DNA of 64,000 bases, from NCBI GenBank assembly GCA_958448395.1, contig CAUDDP010000003.1, positions 8,975-72,974 on the forward strand, read 5' to 3'. Source of the stretch: an uncultured Oscillospiraceae bacterium (GTDB taxonomy: Bacteria; Bacillota; Clostridia; Oscillospirales; Ruminococcaceae). Positions within the stretch are counted from its first letter, which is position 1. Every line of letters begins with the position of its first letter. A model generated the notes under the pieces. That model was not told the DNA's origin, made no database searches, and saw only the letters and a program-made list of their open reading frames with translations. Positions 37,472-46,220 of this stretch are shown here, piece by piece. Position numbers and translations under genes: made by a program.

Positions 37472-38350
37472 TCATGTTCGATTTCTCCTGTTGGAGAATG
37501 CCTTTTTAAAATTCCATAAAATTTCCTGTTCCAGCTCTTCTGACAAGGAAAGACTTCCATTTCTGCCAGTTCCCAATGCAATCTCTGGTTTGATAATTTC
37601 TCCATGAAAATCAGATCCACAGGTGCAAAATAAACCATATTTTTTCGCAATTTTACAATACCATTCCATCTCTTCCCTGCTGTGTGTGCTGTAATACGCT
37701 TCAATCCCCTGTAATCCAGCGTCACACAGAACAGACAGTAATTCCAAAAAAGCCATTGGCTCTAATTTTAATTTTGCTGGATGAGCCAGAACTGCCATGC
37801 CGCCGGCATTCCGAATCAATTGAATACTCTCCACAGCTGTTGGCTTCGGACGTTCTACTCGCTGCAAATATTCTGGTGTCGCAAGATAGCGATCAAATGC
37901 TTCTGCAACACTGGACACAATTCCTTTTTCCAGCATTGCCTTTGCAAAATGCGGCCTTCCGCTGCTGCGACCGTCGTTTGCTGCGATGACTTCTTCTAAT
38001 GTCAGTGACACGCCTTTTTCTTGCAAGAATGTCAACATCCGTTCCCGTCTTCCCTGCCGCAGTTGCTTGTTTTTTTCAATATAAGCCTGTAAATCAGTAT
38101 GATTTCCATCTATACCATACCCAAGAATGTGCAGCTGCGGGTTTTCTTTTGCACTGATTTCAATGCCGGAAAAAATCTCCAGTTCTGGAAATATGGTTGC
38201 TGCCTTTCGAGCTCGTTCTACCCCTGAAACAGCATCATGATCTGTAATTGCCAGTACACGAACACCTGATTTAACTGCTTTCGGTACCAATTCTTCTGGC
38301 GTATACTGTCCATCCGAGCAGGTTGTATGTGTATGCAAATCAATCCGCAT
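37472..38350 (-). CDS. PHP domain phosphoesterase (nucleoside 3',5'-bisphosphate / RNase AM type)
   Basis: A 292-residue PHP-domain enzyme. Metal-binding motifs are intact: DLHTHTTCSDGQYTPEELV at the start, AITDHDAVSGVERA, GIEISA, VLAHPAKLK, and GSDFHGE near the end. The domain arrangement matches YciV/RNase AM-like proteins that cleave 3',5'-bisphosphonucleotides or short RNA 5' ends. The ATG at 38350 follows AAAGGAG, so the longer reading to 38374 is not used. Confidence 0.85.
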   Translation of the reverse strand: MRIDLHTHTTCSDGQYTPEELVPKAVKSGVRVLAITDHDAVSGVERARKAATIFPELEIFSGIEISAKENPQLHILGYGIDGNHTDLQAYIEKNKQLRQGRRERMLTFLQEKGVSLTLEEVIAANDGRSSGRPHFAKAMLEKGIVSSVAEAFDRYLATPEYLQRVERPKPTAVESIQLIRNAGGMAVLAHPAKLKLEPMAFLELLSVLCDAGLQGIEAYYSTHSREEMEWYCKIAKKYGLFCTCGSDFHGEIIKPEIALGTGRNGSLSLSEELEQEILWNFKKAFSNRRNRT

Positions 38351-38406
38351 GGAAAAGCACTCCTTTCTTATCAAATTTATTTTTACTAAAATCTAAATCA
38401 AAAACA

Positions 38407-39471
38407 CTATTTTATAGATAAAATCTGTTCAAATTTTTCTGTATCTGCATAGGTGTTTATATGGCATAAAAATAATACCTGCTGATATACAGTAATATCC
38501 GGAATCCATGCTGTCAGTTTTTGTCCATACTGTACATCTACCAAACAAATTTCCTCATAATGTTGTGCTAAAAATGGTATCATGCAGTTTGCCCATTCAT
38601 CTTTAATGACCAGTAATCGTTTCCCATTTTTCACATTTGTTTTGACAATTTGTAAGGGTGCATCTTCAACAAGATAAAAACGATAAGCATAATCTGTTTT
38701 TAATGCATCTGTATCATAAAGGGTATCTATTTGGGAATTGGTTCCATCTAACCTATAGGTTGTCAAACTATAAGTCAGATTACTGTCCACATTCTCATAG
38801 ATATCAATCAAATCTGGCATAACAGCCTCATATTGACAGATTTGATATAATGTTCCTCTTACATCATTTCCCACATGGGAAATTGTGTAGTGGTCATAGG
38901 GAACCGGAACAAAACCAAGTTTCTGAATTGCACTGCGATAGACACTGTATGCCCCATAGCTTGTCCAATACGGAAAAGTACGGTAGTAGATGTAATCATC
39001 TGCCTCCGCTTCTAAAATATAATAGGCATCTGTTTTTCGGATATGCATGTCAATTGCATTATAGAATTGCTTAATTTGTGGCTTTTGCTGCACCAATGGC
39101 ATTCCATCTGGAAAATCTTCTGTATAGAATGAAGCTGCGTCTGGCACAGCGATGATACAAGCAGGAATCTGATAAGTGTCATAGAAACGATTGATACAAT
39201 CCGCAGTTTGCTGCAAAGCATCTGTGGAAAGAATATTGGGCAAAACATAAAAGGCAGTTTCTCCTATATAAATTCCATTTCTTTGTCGATTGCCAAACTG
39301 CACCTGTCGTTTGGTATAAAATTTCTGAATGGTTTCTGTATAAGGAATCTCCATACTATCAATTTTCAGCGATTTATTTTCCCTTACATAGTGCAGAATA
39401 CCCTCCACACAGAAAATTAACATCAACAAAAAAACGGGCAACACAAACCAAAAGACAAGACGATATTTCAC
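38407..39471 (-). CDS. DHHW/AlgJ-like extracytoplasmic protein lacking the catalytic triad
   Basis: A 354-residue protein with one N-terminal membrane anchor (about 5-27) and an extracytoplasmic SGNH-like domain of the DHHW family, normally the partner of an MBOAT O-acyltransferase. Family landmarks align well: FGNRQRNGIYIGETAFYVLP, YWTSYGAYSVYRSAIQKLG, and LLVIKDEWANCMIPFLAQHY. But the defining Asp-His-His-Trp reads FPYW (166-169), and the Ser of the KDSYAN motif is Glu292 (KDEWAN). It should therefore be catalytically dead. The start is GTG at 39471 with GGAGG upstream. The MBOAT gene lies 61 bp upstream. Confidence 0.75.
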   Translation of the reverse strand: MKYRLVFWFVLPVFLLMLIFCVEGILHYVRENKSLKIDSMEIPYTETIQKFYTKRQVQFGNRQRNGIYIGETAFYVLPNILSTDALQQTADCINRFYDTYQIPACIIAVPDAASFYTEDFPDGMPLVQQKPQIKQFYNAIDMHIRKTDAYYILEAEADDYIYYRTFPYWTSYGAYSVYRSAIQKLGFVPVPYDHYTISHVGNDVRGTLYQICQYEAVMPDLIDIYENVDSNLTYSLTTYRLDGTNSQIDTLYDTDALKTDYAYRFYLVEDAPLQIVKTNVKNGKRLLVIKDEWANCMIPFLAQHYEEICLVDVQYGQKLTAWIPDITVYQQVLFLCHINTYADTEKFEQILSIK

Positions 39472-39532
39472 CAGCTTCCCTCCTTTTCAATTAAGCAACT
39501 CCAAATGAGATAGATTGCAGCTTTTTGATGTG

Positions 39533-40882
39533 TTACCATTGCAGGAATAACGATGGAACAGCATCACTCACTATTGCTGCAATGCTCAAGCATAACAATA
39601 ATATATTGCCAACCGATATACCAATAGTTCCAATCCAAGCTGTCTGCTTTCGCTGAAACAACCATCTTTTTACCACTCGATGCCATCCAGTTGTACAAAA
39701 CAATGCAATTAACAGCATCCATATACTTGTTTGTAAAAAATACAAATCTTGATAACAAACCAAATCCCTGCTTTTCCCAAACAGAAATCCCCACGCTGAA
39801 ACCGCTTCTTTCAGGGTATCTGCACAGAATAAACTCCAACCCAAAATGCCAACCAAAAACATCATGCACCACTCCAGTACATGCGGTAACTGCCATTTCC
39901 GATGTATCCATATAGAAAACAACAGAAAAATACCTGTCAGCAAACCCCAAAGTAATGCAGTCATTCGTCCACGACAAAACCAGCCAAACAAACCATATGC
40001 TAGAATCAGATGCAGCCAACGAAATGATTTCTGTCTAAAAGTTACATAAACTGTTTGCAAAAACCATTTGCAAACAGTTCTATTCCAATTACAAAAAAAG
40101 ACTAAAAATCGGCGATTCCAAAACAACGATTGATTACTCTCTGGCAGTGTATAGCCATAACATGCTGCAAATCCAATTGCCATATCGGTATAGCCAGCAA
40201 TTTGAAAATAGAAGGATAAAAAATAAATTCCATAATACATCCAAGTAAAAAATATGGTATTCCGTTCTGTTGCTGCCTGCATTTGCTGAAGAATCAGGGA
40301 AAGCTGACCGCTGAGCAAAACAACCTTTGCCAAACCACAAATCAATTTGCTAAGACCTTTCCCAATTTGCTCTGCACTGCAACGTAACCTTCGATGCAAT
40401 CGTTGAAATGCTGTATATGATATATAAGGTCCAAAGAGCAGTTTTGGGAAAAAACACATATATAAAACAAATCGTCCCCCCATTTTATCTGGTTGTAAAT
40501 GACGTTGCACAATTTGATGAACATAAGAGAGACTTTGCAATGTCAGGATAGAGATACCAGCTAAATAAAGCGGTCTGCCAAATAACAAACATGTATGCGG
40601 TGGCCGCAAAAAGAATAGTGCTGCAAGATAGACAGCATCGTGAAACAGAAGCAGCATTTTTGTTCTAAATACAAAAGGAGAAAGTTTTGCCAGATATTTG
40701 CCGCAAAAATTAGTAAATAAAACTAACCCAAAGAATAACAAACAGGTTTCCTTCTGCCAGATTATTAACAGCATAATACTAGTTATCAATAAGACTGACT
40801 GCTGAAAGCGACATGGTAAACTATGATACAGGAAAAGCGAGACAGGAAACAAAACAAACAGAAAAAAAATATTTAGAAACAA
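39533..40882 (-). CDS. MBOAT (AlgI/DltB-like) membrane O-acyltransferase homologue lacking catalytic His
   Basis: A 449-residue integral membrane protein with about ten helices, resembling AlgI/DltB-type MBOAT proteins that pass acyl groups across the membrane. Supporting segments are FPKLLFGPYISYTAFQRLHRRL, FYFQIAGYTDMAIGFAACYGYTLPESN and FWNRRFLVFFCNWNRTVCKWFLQTVYV, all classic for the family. The two-His region should read HG then WG..HG; here it reads CRGR (Arg304) and WGLLTG (Thr316). The start is TTG at 40882, six bases after AGGAGGT. An upstream ATG at 40900 would place the ribosome-binding site inside the gene. Confidence 0.78.
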   Translation of the reverse strand: MFLNIFFLFVLFPVSLFLYHSLPCRFQQSVLLITSIMLLIIWQKETCLLFFGLVLFTNFCGKYLAKLSPFVFRTKMLLLFHDAVYLAALFFLRPPHTCLLFGRPLYLAGISILTLQSLSYVHQIVQRHLQPDKMGGRFVLYMCFFPKLLFGPYISYTAFQRLHRRLRCSAEQIGKGLSKLICGLAKVVLLSGQLSLILQQMQAATERNTIFFTWMYYGIYFLSFYFQIAGYTDMAIGFAACYGYTLPESNQSLFWNRRFLVFFCNWNRTVCKWFLQTVYVTFRQKSFRWLHLILAYGLFGWFCRGRMTALLWGLLTGIFLLFSIWIHRKWQLPHVLEWCMMFLVGILGWSLFCADTLKEAVSAWGFLFGKSRDLVCYQDLYFLQTSIWMLLIALFCTTGWHRVVKRWLFQRKQTAWIGTIGISVGNILLLCLSIAAIVSDAVPSLFLQW

Positions 40883-40973
40883 CCCTGCACCTCCTTCCAT
40901 GATGCAGCAGCAAACAAATATATTTTAATCGTTTTTTTATGCATATAGCAATCTGTCAGTCTGCTGCAAGTAT

Positions 40974-41561
40974 TCATTCCTCCATCATCATCTCAAAAAA
41001 TGCTTTTCTCGTATACATAATATTTAATGCCTCTAATAAGGAAGATGTGGACATTCTCGCTGGTAAGGATAATTTCTTCTGTAGTGCTCTTCTGCGTTCG
41101 CTGCTGTCTACATTTCCACTTAACCCTACTTCATATAAGTCGTAAGCTGTAATTTGTTCTTCCGGTGATTTAGGAGCTTTCTCTTCTGTTAAAACACCTG
41201 CTTTTGCAAATGCCTTTAACAACAGCTCCTTCCGTATACCTTCTACCCCTAATTTCCCTTCAGCAGACGGCTTCTCCTTACGATGTTCCTTTCCATAAAC
41301 ATCTGGTGTATAAACATGATACACTTTTCCTGCATGAATTGCTCCCTTAAGATAATTGCGAATCTGGAACCCAGCTCGGTCTGCATCTGTCAATAAGATT
41401 ACCCCAGTCATACGGGCATAATATCGAATCAAATCCAACTGTTCTGGATTTTTATAAATCTGAAAGCCATTTGTCACTAAAATGACAGCATCCAAGATAG
41501 AAGAGAGTTTGATTTTATCGTATTTTCCTTCTACTACGATTGCTTGTTTTATATGTATCAT
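40974..41561 (-). CDS. rnmV: Ribonuclease M5 (Toprim domain)
   Basis: A 195-residue protein beginning with a Toprim domain (AIVVEGKYDKIKLSSILDA with the catalytic Glu, then LTDADRAGFQIRNYL with the Asp-X-Asp). It continues as the DUF4093-type C-terminal domain found in RNase M5, which matures 5S rRNA. Its ATG overlaps the holA stop by ATGA. It is close in length to Bacillus RNase M5 (186). The alternative is a related Toprim protein of unknown target. Confidence 0.85.
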   Translation of the reverse strand: MIHIKQAIVVEGKYDKIKLSSILDAVILVTNGFQIYKNPEQLDLIRYYARMTGVILLTDADRAGFQIRNYLKGAIHAGKVYHVYTPDVYGKEHRKEKPSAEGKLGVEGIRKELLLKAFAKAGVLTEEKAPKSPEEQITAYDLYEVGLSGNVDSSERRRALQKKLSLPARMSTSSLLEALNIMYTRKAFFEMMMEE

Positions 41562-42616
41562 TGTATAAACTCCTGTTTTTCCGGCATGGTAAGCATTTTT
41601 ACCACAGCAGTTTCTATTGCAATTTGTTCAGGTATAGATGTACTGTTACAAGTTTTCTCCAAATCCCGTAAAATAGATAAACAGGCTCGAATCCGTGCAA
41701 TGGGAATTCGATTACAATCTCGAAAGGCGTTTCGTACCTGAAAATCAAAACGATAACCAAAATCCTGCTTCATATCTGCCTGTTGCACATGGCTGCGGAC
41801 AGCTGCCGCCGCACGGTATAAATCTAAAAAAGAAGCAGTCAATGCAGAAAGCATCACAGGACGTTCTACTCGCATAGCAAACAACCGTTCCAAATCCCGC
41901 ATAGCTGTCGCTGCTCGTTGTTGTACCACAGCACTTGCAAGAGAAAATGTAGTAGCAGAAAGAGAAGGAATAACCAAATCCTTCACCATCTCCATAGAAA
42001 TCGTTCCACCGTCTGCACAGGCACAGAGCTTTTCCAGTTCAGAACGCATCATCAAAGTATCTCCGTTGCAGCGATTGACAATTTCTTCTGCCCCTTTTTC
42101 TGAAAGCATACAGCCGTTTTGTCCTGCCCGACTGCAAAGTTGCTTTACCATCTCTGACAGGCTTGCTGGTACCGCTTCACAAACTACACCATGTTTGGCA
42201 ATCCAATCAATCAATTTTTTATTTTTTCCGGAAACACTGCGTCTGCCATCCTTGACATCAAATCCTGTGATGTTAAACACCAATACTGTGACACCAGAAA
42301 CCTGTTTTAAAATATCTAATAACTGCTTAAAAATCGGTTCTCTTAAATTTTCTGCATTCAAGTCGTTAATCAAAATACAGTTATATGGTGCAAGAAGAGA
42401 GAACATTTGTGCTGCATCCTCCAATGCTCGCAAATCCAACTTTCTGCCGTCCAGTTTTGTCAGTGCCGTCTCCGGCTGATTACCAGTTGCCTTTTGTATG
42501 AGCTGTGTTGTAAGCTCAGAGACCTGTAATAAGTCAGAGCCATAAAAGTAATAAAAATTTTGCAATGTCTCTCGTCGCAGAGAGGACAGCACTGCTTTTG
42601 CGGTTAAAACTGCCAT
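41558..42616 (-). CDS. holA: DNA polymerase III subunit delta
   Basis: A 352-residue clamp-loader delta subunit, which opens the beta clamp. Identified by FYYFYGSDLLQVSELTTQL at the start, LDGRKLDLRALEDAAQMFSL, CILINDLN, and the C-terminal collar helices (LERLFAMRVERPVMLSALTA, FQVRNAFRDCNRIPIARIRA). Weakly conserved family, but the position right after comEC is typical of Firmicutes and supports the call. It overlaps the rnmV start. Confidence 0.9.
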   Translation of the reverse strand: MAVLTAKAVLSSLRRETLQNFYYFYGSDLLQVSELTTQLIQKATGNQPETALTKLDGRKLDLRALEDAAQMFSLLAPYNCILINDLNAENLREPIFKQLLDILKQVSGVTVLVFNITGFDVKDGRRSVSGKNKKLIDWIAKHGVVCEAVPASLSEMVKQLCSRAGQNGCMLSEKGAEEIVNRCNGDTLMMRSELEKLCACADGGTISMEMVKDLVIPSLSATTFSLASAVVQQRAATAMRDLERLFAMRVERPVMLSALTASFLDLYRAAAAVRSHVQQADMKQDFGYRFDFQVRNAFRDCNRIPIARIRACLSILRDLEKTCNSTSIPEQIAIETAVVKMLTMPEKQEFIQ

Positions 42617-42630
42617 ATCATTCCTCCTTC

Positions 42631-44703
42631 CTATAGAACTTGAACAGATAAATTCCCTTTTGGATTGATTGCTAGTTGCAAATCATCTCCCTTTGCCAAT
42701 ACAGCAAGTGCATTTCCCCGCTGCTCTGTCAGTAACCAGTTTTGTTCCGATGTGAACAACGTAAAATCTGCTGTCATTGCTTCCCGGATCGCTGTTTCAT
42801 CCGATTTCAGCGATATGGTTACCGTCCTTCCAGCACAAGTGATCTGCAATGACGAAGCTGTCCACTGAATTTGGTAAGCATCTTCGGTAATCGTAAAATC
42901 TGTTGCTGCCTGCGGATGCTGTCCACAAAGCATATCTTCCTGTCGTAGAAATCCATCTGCCGGAACTAATACAGCATCAGTGGTTACGCCAGAAAGCGTC
43001 TGTAAATACGTCGCTTCCATCTGCGATGCGTTTTGCAGAAGGGCAAGTGACTGTACATGCCGAATCCCATTCTTCTGTAGATAACTTCGCACATACTGTG
43101 GATTTTTATGATGTCCAGTCAGATCAATGACATCCACCTTCTGTCCATACTGTACCAATATCACTGCCTCCGCATTCCTGCCCAATACTGACAGAAACAG
43201 GGTATCCCTCTGTACCCATCGAATCCCTGTTTGCAACACTGTCAAAAGAATAATTTGTCCACAAAGTAAAAGACTAAGCAACCGCCTGCGAGGATAACAG
43301 CACCAAATGAGAAAAATTACGCCGGTCAGCAGTAATAAAAAATTTGCTGATCTATCACTGCTGACCGGTATTTGCAAGGGAAGATGCTGATCCATCCAGA
43401 AAATAGATTTCGTTACAATTTCACAGCATACCATTGCCACACCAGAAAAAAACTCCGCCAAAATACCACCGCTCAAAACAATTAATACGGTACAAATCAA
43501 AATGAGAGAACAAAATGGCATCAAGAGCACATTTGTCAACGGAGAAAGAAGAGAGATTTCCGAAAAGAACTGACAGCTCACTGGCAATGTACAGAGAAAT
43601 ACCAAAAACATTACCAAAAATGATTTTCCCAATCGTCCCAACATAGTGCATGGATGCAACCGGCGAGTCAGATATGGTGCAAGAACACCAATGCCAAATG
43701 TGCCACTGACAGAGAGTAAAAACGATACATCTCGTATCAGGTACGGTTGTGGTAAAGAGAGTATCACAAAAGCAATCGCAAGGGCATTCCATGTACTCGA
43801 CTTTCGATAAAAAATGGTACCGCTTTGTGCCAGCAAAACCATACAGCCAGCCCGCAAAATAGAAATGGGGGCTTCTGTCAGAATCGCAAACAGTCCGATC
43901 AGCAGCACCGTGATGCCAAGCCGAATGTGCCGAAACAATCTCTTTTTACCAAAATACCCCAGTGGCAACAATAAAACAACCATATGAAATCCAGAGACAG
44001 ACATCACATGTCCAATACCACTGCGAAAGAACGCTTGCTCCAGCGTATCATCAAGCAGTTGTTTTTGTCCAAAGAGCATCGCAATCATCATACTGCCATC
44101 TTCTGTTCCCGCTAACCGCAGAATTTTCTGTTGCATCTGCAAGCGAACATCTGCCAATGTTCGCTGTAATGTATACCCTTCCGTTTTTGTACAAGTAACA
44201 ACTGCATCGTTGGCAGCCTGTAAAAAAATAGATTTTGCTTTATAGTATGCCGTTCCGGCAAAGAGATAATTAGAACTTGGTACTGTCATGATACCGGAAA
44301 CCGTCATCTCATCTCCGTAGCGACATCCATAATCCTTTGTATAACAGAGGATCTTTGCCTTTGTGCCATCAGGAAATGTTCCCTTCAGCTGATAGCCAGC
44401 TCGGTCACCATTGTAAATGGTCTGGTGTGTCACAATACCAGTAAATGTAGTTTCCTGTTCTGCATACTGCATCACCGGTTGATAGACTGCTGCTGTATAA
44501 CCGTAATACCAACCGCTGCTCAAGGTAAATACGGCAGCCAGTAGAATGGCTGCTTTCCAGTGCAGCCTCCCTTTCAAAACCAGCAACAGCAAAACACCTA
44601 TTGCAAACATCAGCAAATACAGTAGCGAACGCATTGGAAAACAAGAAGCAAAAAACAGTCCCACTGCATAGGCAGTACCGAGATATCCCATTTTTTGCTT
44701 CAT
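42631..44703 (-). CDS. comEC: ComEC/Rec2 family DNA-uptake channel protein with degenerate C-terminal domain
   Basis: A 690-residue protein: N-terminal helices, an OB-like extracytoplasmic DUF4131 domain (ATTFTGIVTHQTIYNGD), then the competence membrane domain, with GIGHVMSVSGFHMVVLLLPL as its signature. ComEC forms the inner-membrane channel for single-stranded DNA. The C-terminal part (about 500-690) sits where the metallo-beta-lactamase-like nuclease should be, but the DVGQGD motif reads VLGRNAE and the THxHxDH motif is replaced by LLQNASQME. It lies upstream of holA (14 bp). Confidence 0.88.
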   Translation of the reverse strand: MKQKMGYLGTAYAVGLFFASCFPMRSLLYLLMFAIGVLLLLVLKGRLHWKAAILLAAVFTLSSGWYYGYTAAVYQPVMQYAEQETTFTGIVTHQTIYNGDRAGYQLKGTFPDGTKAKILCYTKDYGCRYGDEMTVSGIMTVPSSNYLFAGTAYYKAKSIFLQAANDAVVTCTKTEGYTLQRTLADVRLQMQQKILRLAGTEDGSMMIAMLFGQKQLLDDTLEQAFFRSGIGHVMSVSGFHMVVLLLPLGYFGKKRLFRHIRLGITVLLIGLFAILTEAPISILRAGCMVLLAQSGTIFYRKSSTWNALAIAFVILSLPQPYLIRDVSFLLSVSGTFGIGVLAPYLTRRLHPCTMLGRLGKSFLVMFLVFLCTLPVSCQFFSEISLLSPLTNVLLMPFCSLILICTVLIVLSGGILAEFFSGVAMVCCEIVTKSIFWMDQHLPLQIPVSSDRSANFLLLLTGVIFLIWCCYPRRRLLSLLLCGQIILLTVLQTGIRWVQRDTLFLSVLGRNAEAVILVQYGQKVDVIDLTGHHKNPQYVRSYLQKNGIRHVQSLALLQNASQMEATYLQTLSGVTTDAVLVPADGFLRQEDMLCGQHPQAATDFTITEDAYQIQWTASSLQITCAGRTVTISLKSDETAIREAMTADFTLFTSEQNWLLTEQRGNALAVLAKGDDLQLAINPKGNLSVQVL

Positions 44704-44726
44704 TTTCTTTGTATTCGTATTGATAA

Positions 44727-45272
44727 CTATACCTCAAATAGCGGCAGCGGTGCAAGATAGATCAAATCTGATCGGTCAATGGCATCTCCCTCTGCCAGTA
44801 TGGCAGCCTTTCCAGCAACAATACCGCCAGCCTGACGGGTCAATGCTTCCAAGGCTGCAATCGACTCCCCTGTGCTGATCACATCATCTATCAACAACAC
44901 CCGTTTGCCTTTTAGCCAGCCTGCTTTTTCTCCATCTAAATATAGTGTCTGCTGGGCTGCAGTGGTAATAGAGTGTACTGCAACTGAAATGCTGTCTGTC
45001 ATATATCCCTTAACAGACTTTCTTGCAACGACATATGGCTTTCCGGTTTGTCGGGAGAGTTCGTATGCCAATGGAATGCCTTTACACTCTGCTGTCAAGA
45101 TATAATCGTAGTCACAAATCTTGCACTTCTCCACCAGTTCTTTGGCACATGCTTCTGTCAATTCTACATCAGAAAATAGGATAAATGCTGCAATTTCCAA
45201 TTGATCTGAAATGCGGCAGCGTTTGAGCTTTCGAGTTAACCCGGCAACGTGCAGGGTGTAGTACTCTGCCAT
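44727..45272 (-). CDS. Phosphoribosyltransferase family protein (adenine PRT-like)
   Basis: A 181-residue type I phosphoribosyltransferase. The PRPP-binding motif is VLLIDDVISTGES, preceded by the flexible-loop KSVKGYMTDSISVAVHS and ILTAECKGIPLAYELS. It resembles adenine phosphoribosyltransferase, but the hood is different enough that the base substrate is unclear. ATG at 45272 is 9 bases from AAGGAGG; the ATG at 45278 is too close. It lies between the PH-like genes and comEC on the same strand. Confidence 0.8.
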   Translation of the reverse strand: MAEYYTLHVAGLTRKLKRCRISDQLEIAAFILFSDVELTEACAKELVEKCKICDYDYILTAECKGIPLAYELSRQTGKPYVVARKSVKGYMTDSISVAVHSITTAAQQTLYLDGEKAGWLKGKRVLLIDDVISTGESIAALEALTRQAGGIVAGKAAILAEGDAIDRSDLIYLAPLPLFEV

Positions 45273-45297
45273 TTTCATTTTCCTCCTTATTTCAGCA

Positions 45298-45684
45298 TTA
45301 TAGCTGTACTTTTCCTTGCTTTTCTAAAAATTCCAGGAATTCCATTGTATGCGGACAACCTTGTGAGAAACCACATTTCTTTCCATTTAAGATTAACAAT
45401 ACAGCTTGATCTACCAATGTAACAGATTGCAACTGATCCATAGTATATTGTTTTTCCTTTTGTAATCCTTGTCGAATATAAATGGTAGTTTCATCCCATG
45501 CAATACGAAAACGCAGCGTACAAATGAGAAAATAAACACCCAGCAGCAAAAACAACAGCAGAAACAATAGGTAGTAGATTTCATCTGTTTTCCATTTCAT
45601 GAGAAAAACAATGCTTGCAATTGTGAACACAATCGTTATAAAGCTATAAATAAGAATATCTTTTTTTGTTGCTGTTACTTTCAT
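45298..45684 (-). CDS. Small two-helix membrane protein with PH-like domain (paralogue 1)
   Basis: A 128-residue protein with two adjacent membrane helices (about 10-28 and 34-56) followed by a small beta-rich domain (FRIAWDETTIYIRQGLQKEKQYTMDQLQSV, split; then KCGFSQGCPHTMEFLEFLEKQ). This layout fits bacterial PH-like (YdbT/YcxE-like) domains of unknown function. It shares the order helix-helix-FRIA-K-E-K-Y with the gene upstream (45681-46154), so the two are tandem paralogues. Its ATG overlaps that gene's stop. Confidence 0.7.
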   Translation of the reverse strand: MKVTATKKDILIYSFITIVFTIASIVFLMKWKTDEIYYLLFLLLFLLLGVYFLICTLRFRIAWDETTIYIRQGLQKEKQYTMDQLQSVTLVDQAVLLILNGKKCGFSQGCPHTMEFLEFLEKQGKVQL

Positions 45685-46154
45685 GCTTGCTTCTCCTTTA
45701 AATAGTCACATAAATACTGCATAAACTCTATGGAACCCAAAAAGAAATCCTTCTCTACTCGTATTTTTCCCTGCGTTGTTATAATAGAAAAGCCATCTTC
45801 TTTTAAATGAATTTTCTGCACATCATCCAATGCATATTTTTTCTCTTTTCCCCAAAAATTGCGAACTGTAAAACCAGTTCGATCATATGCAATCCGAAAA
45901 TTATGTGCATAAATCAATAGCAGAATGGCTGTCGCCAAAAAAGCCGCTGCCAGGATAGGAAGCAGGAAACTGGCATTTTCCTGCTCTCCTTTTAATTTTA
46001 AAAAGAGAAAAAAACCTCCTGCAAGCAATGAAGCAACTGAAATAATTGGAAAAACCTTAGAGGCTTTTACAACACCCGTTACATCTGTCCGTGCTTCTTC
46101 TGTTTCTGAAACTTTTTTCGCTGCTTCTATTGCAGCACGTTCCAACAGTCCCAT
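45681..46154 (-). CDS. Small two-helix membrane protein with PH-like domain (paralogue 2)
   Basis: A 157-residue protein: a soluble N-terminus of about 30 residues (LLERAAIEAAKKVSETEEAR), two membrane helices (about 33-52 and 60-82), then a PH-like part with HNFRIAYDRTGFTVRNFWG, KEKKYALDDVQKI and FFLGSIEFMQYLCDYL. The C-terminal half aligns with the downstream paralogue. Function is unknown. First of the pair and overlapping it by 4 bp, so the two products are probably made in equal amounts and may form a heteromer. Confidence 0.72.
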   Translation of the reverse strand: MGLLERAAIEAAKKVSETEEARTDVTGVVKASKVFPIISVASLLAGGFFLFLKLKGEQENASFLLPILAAAFLATAILLLIYAHNFRIAYDRTGFTVRNFWGKEKKYALDDVQKIHLKEDGFSIITTQGKIRVEKDFFLGSIEFMQYLCDYLKEKQA

Positions 46155-46220
46155 ATTTTTCCTTTCTATCGTTTTGGAAGAGCAGAAGACAGATCCTCCA
46201 CTCTTCGTCTTCCCACTGCG

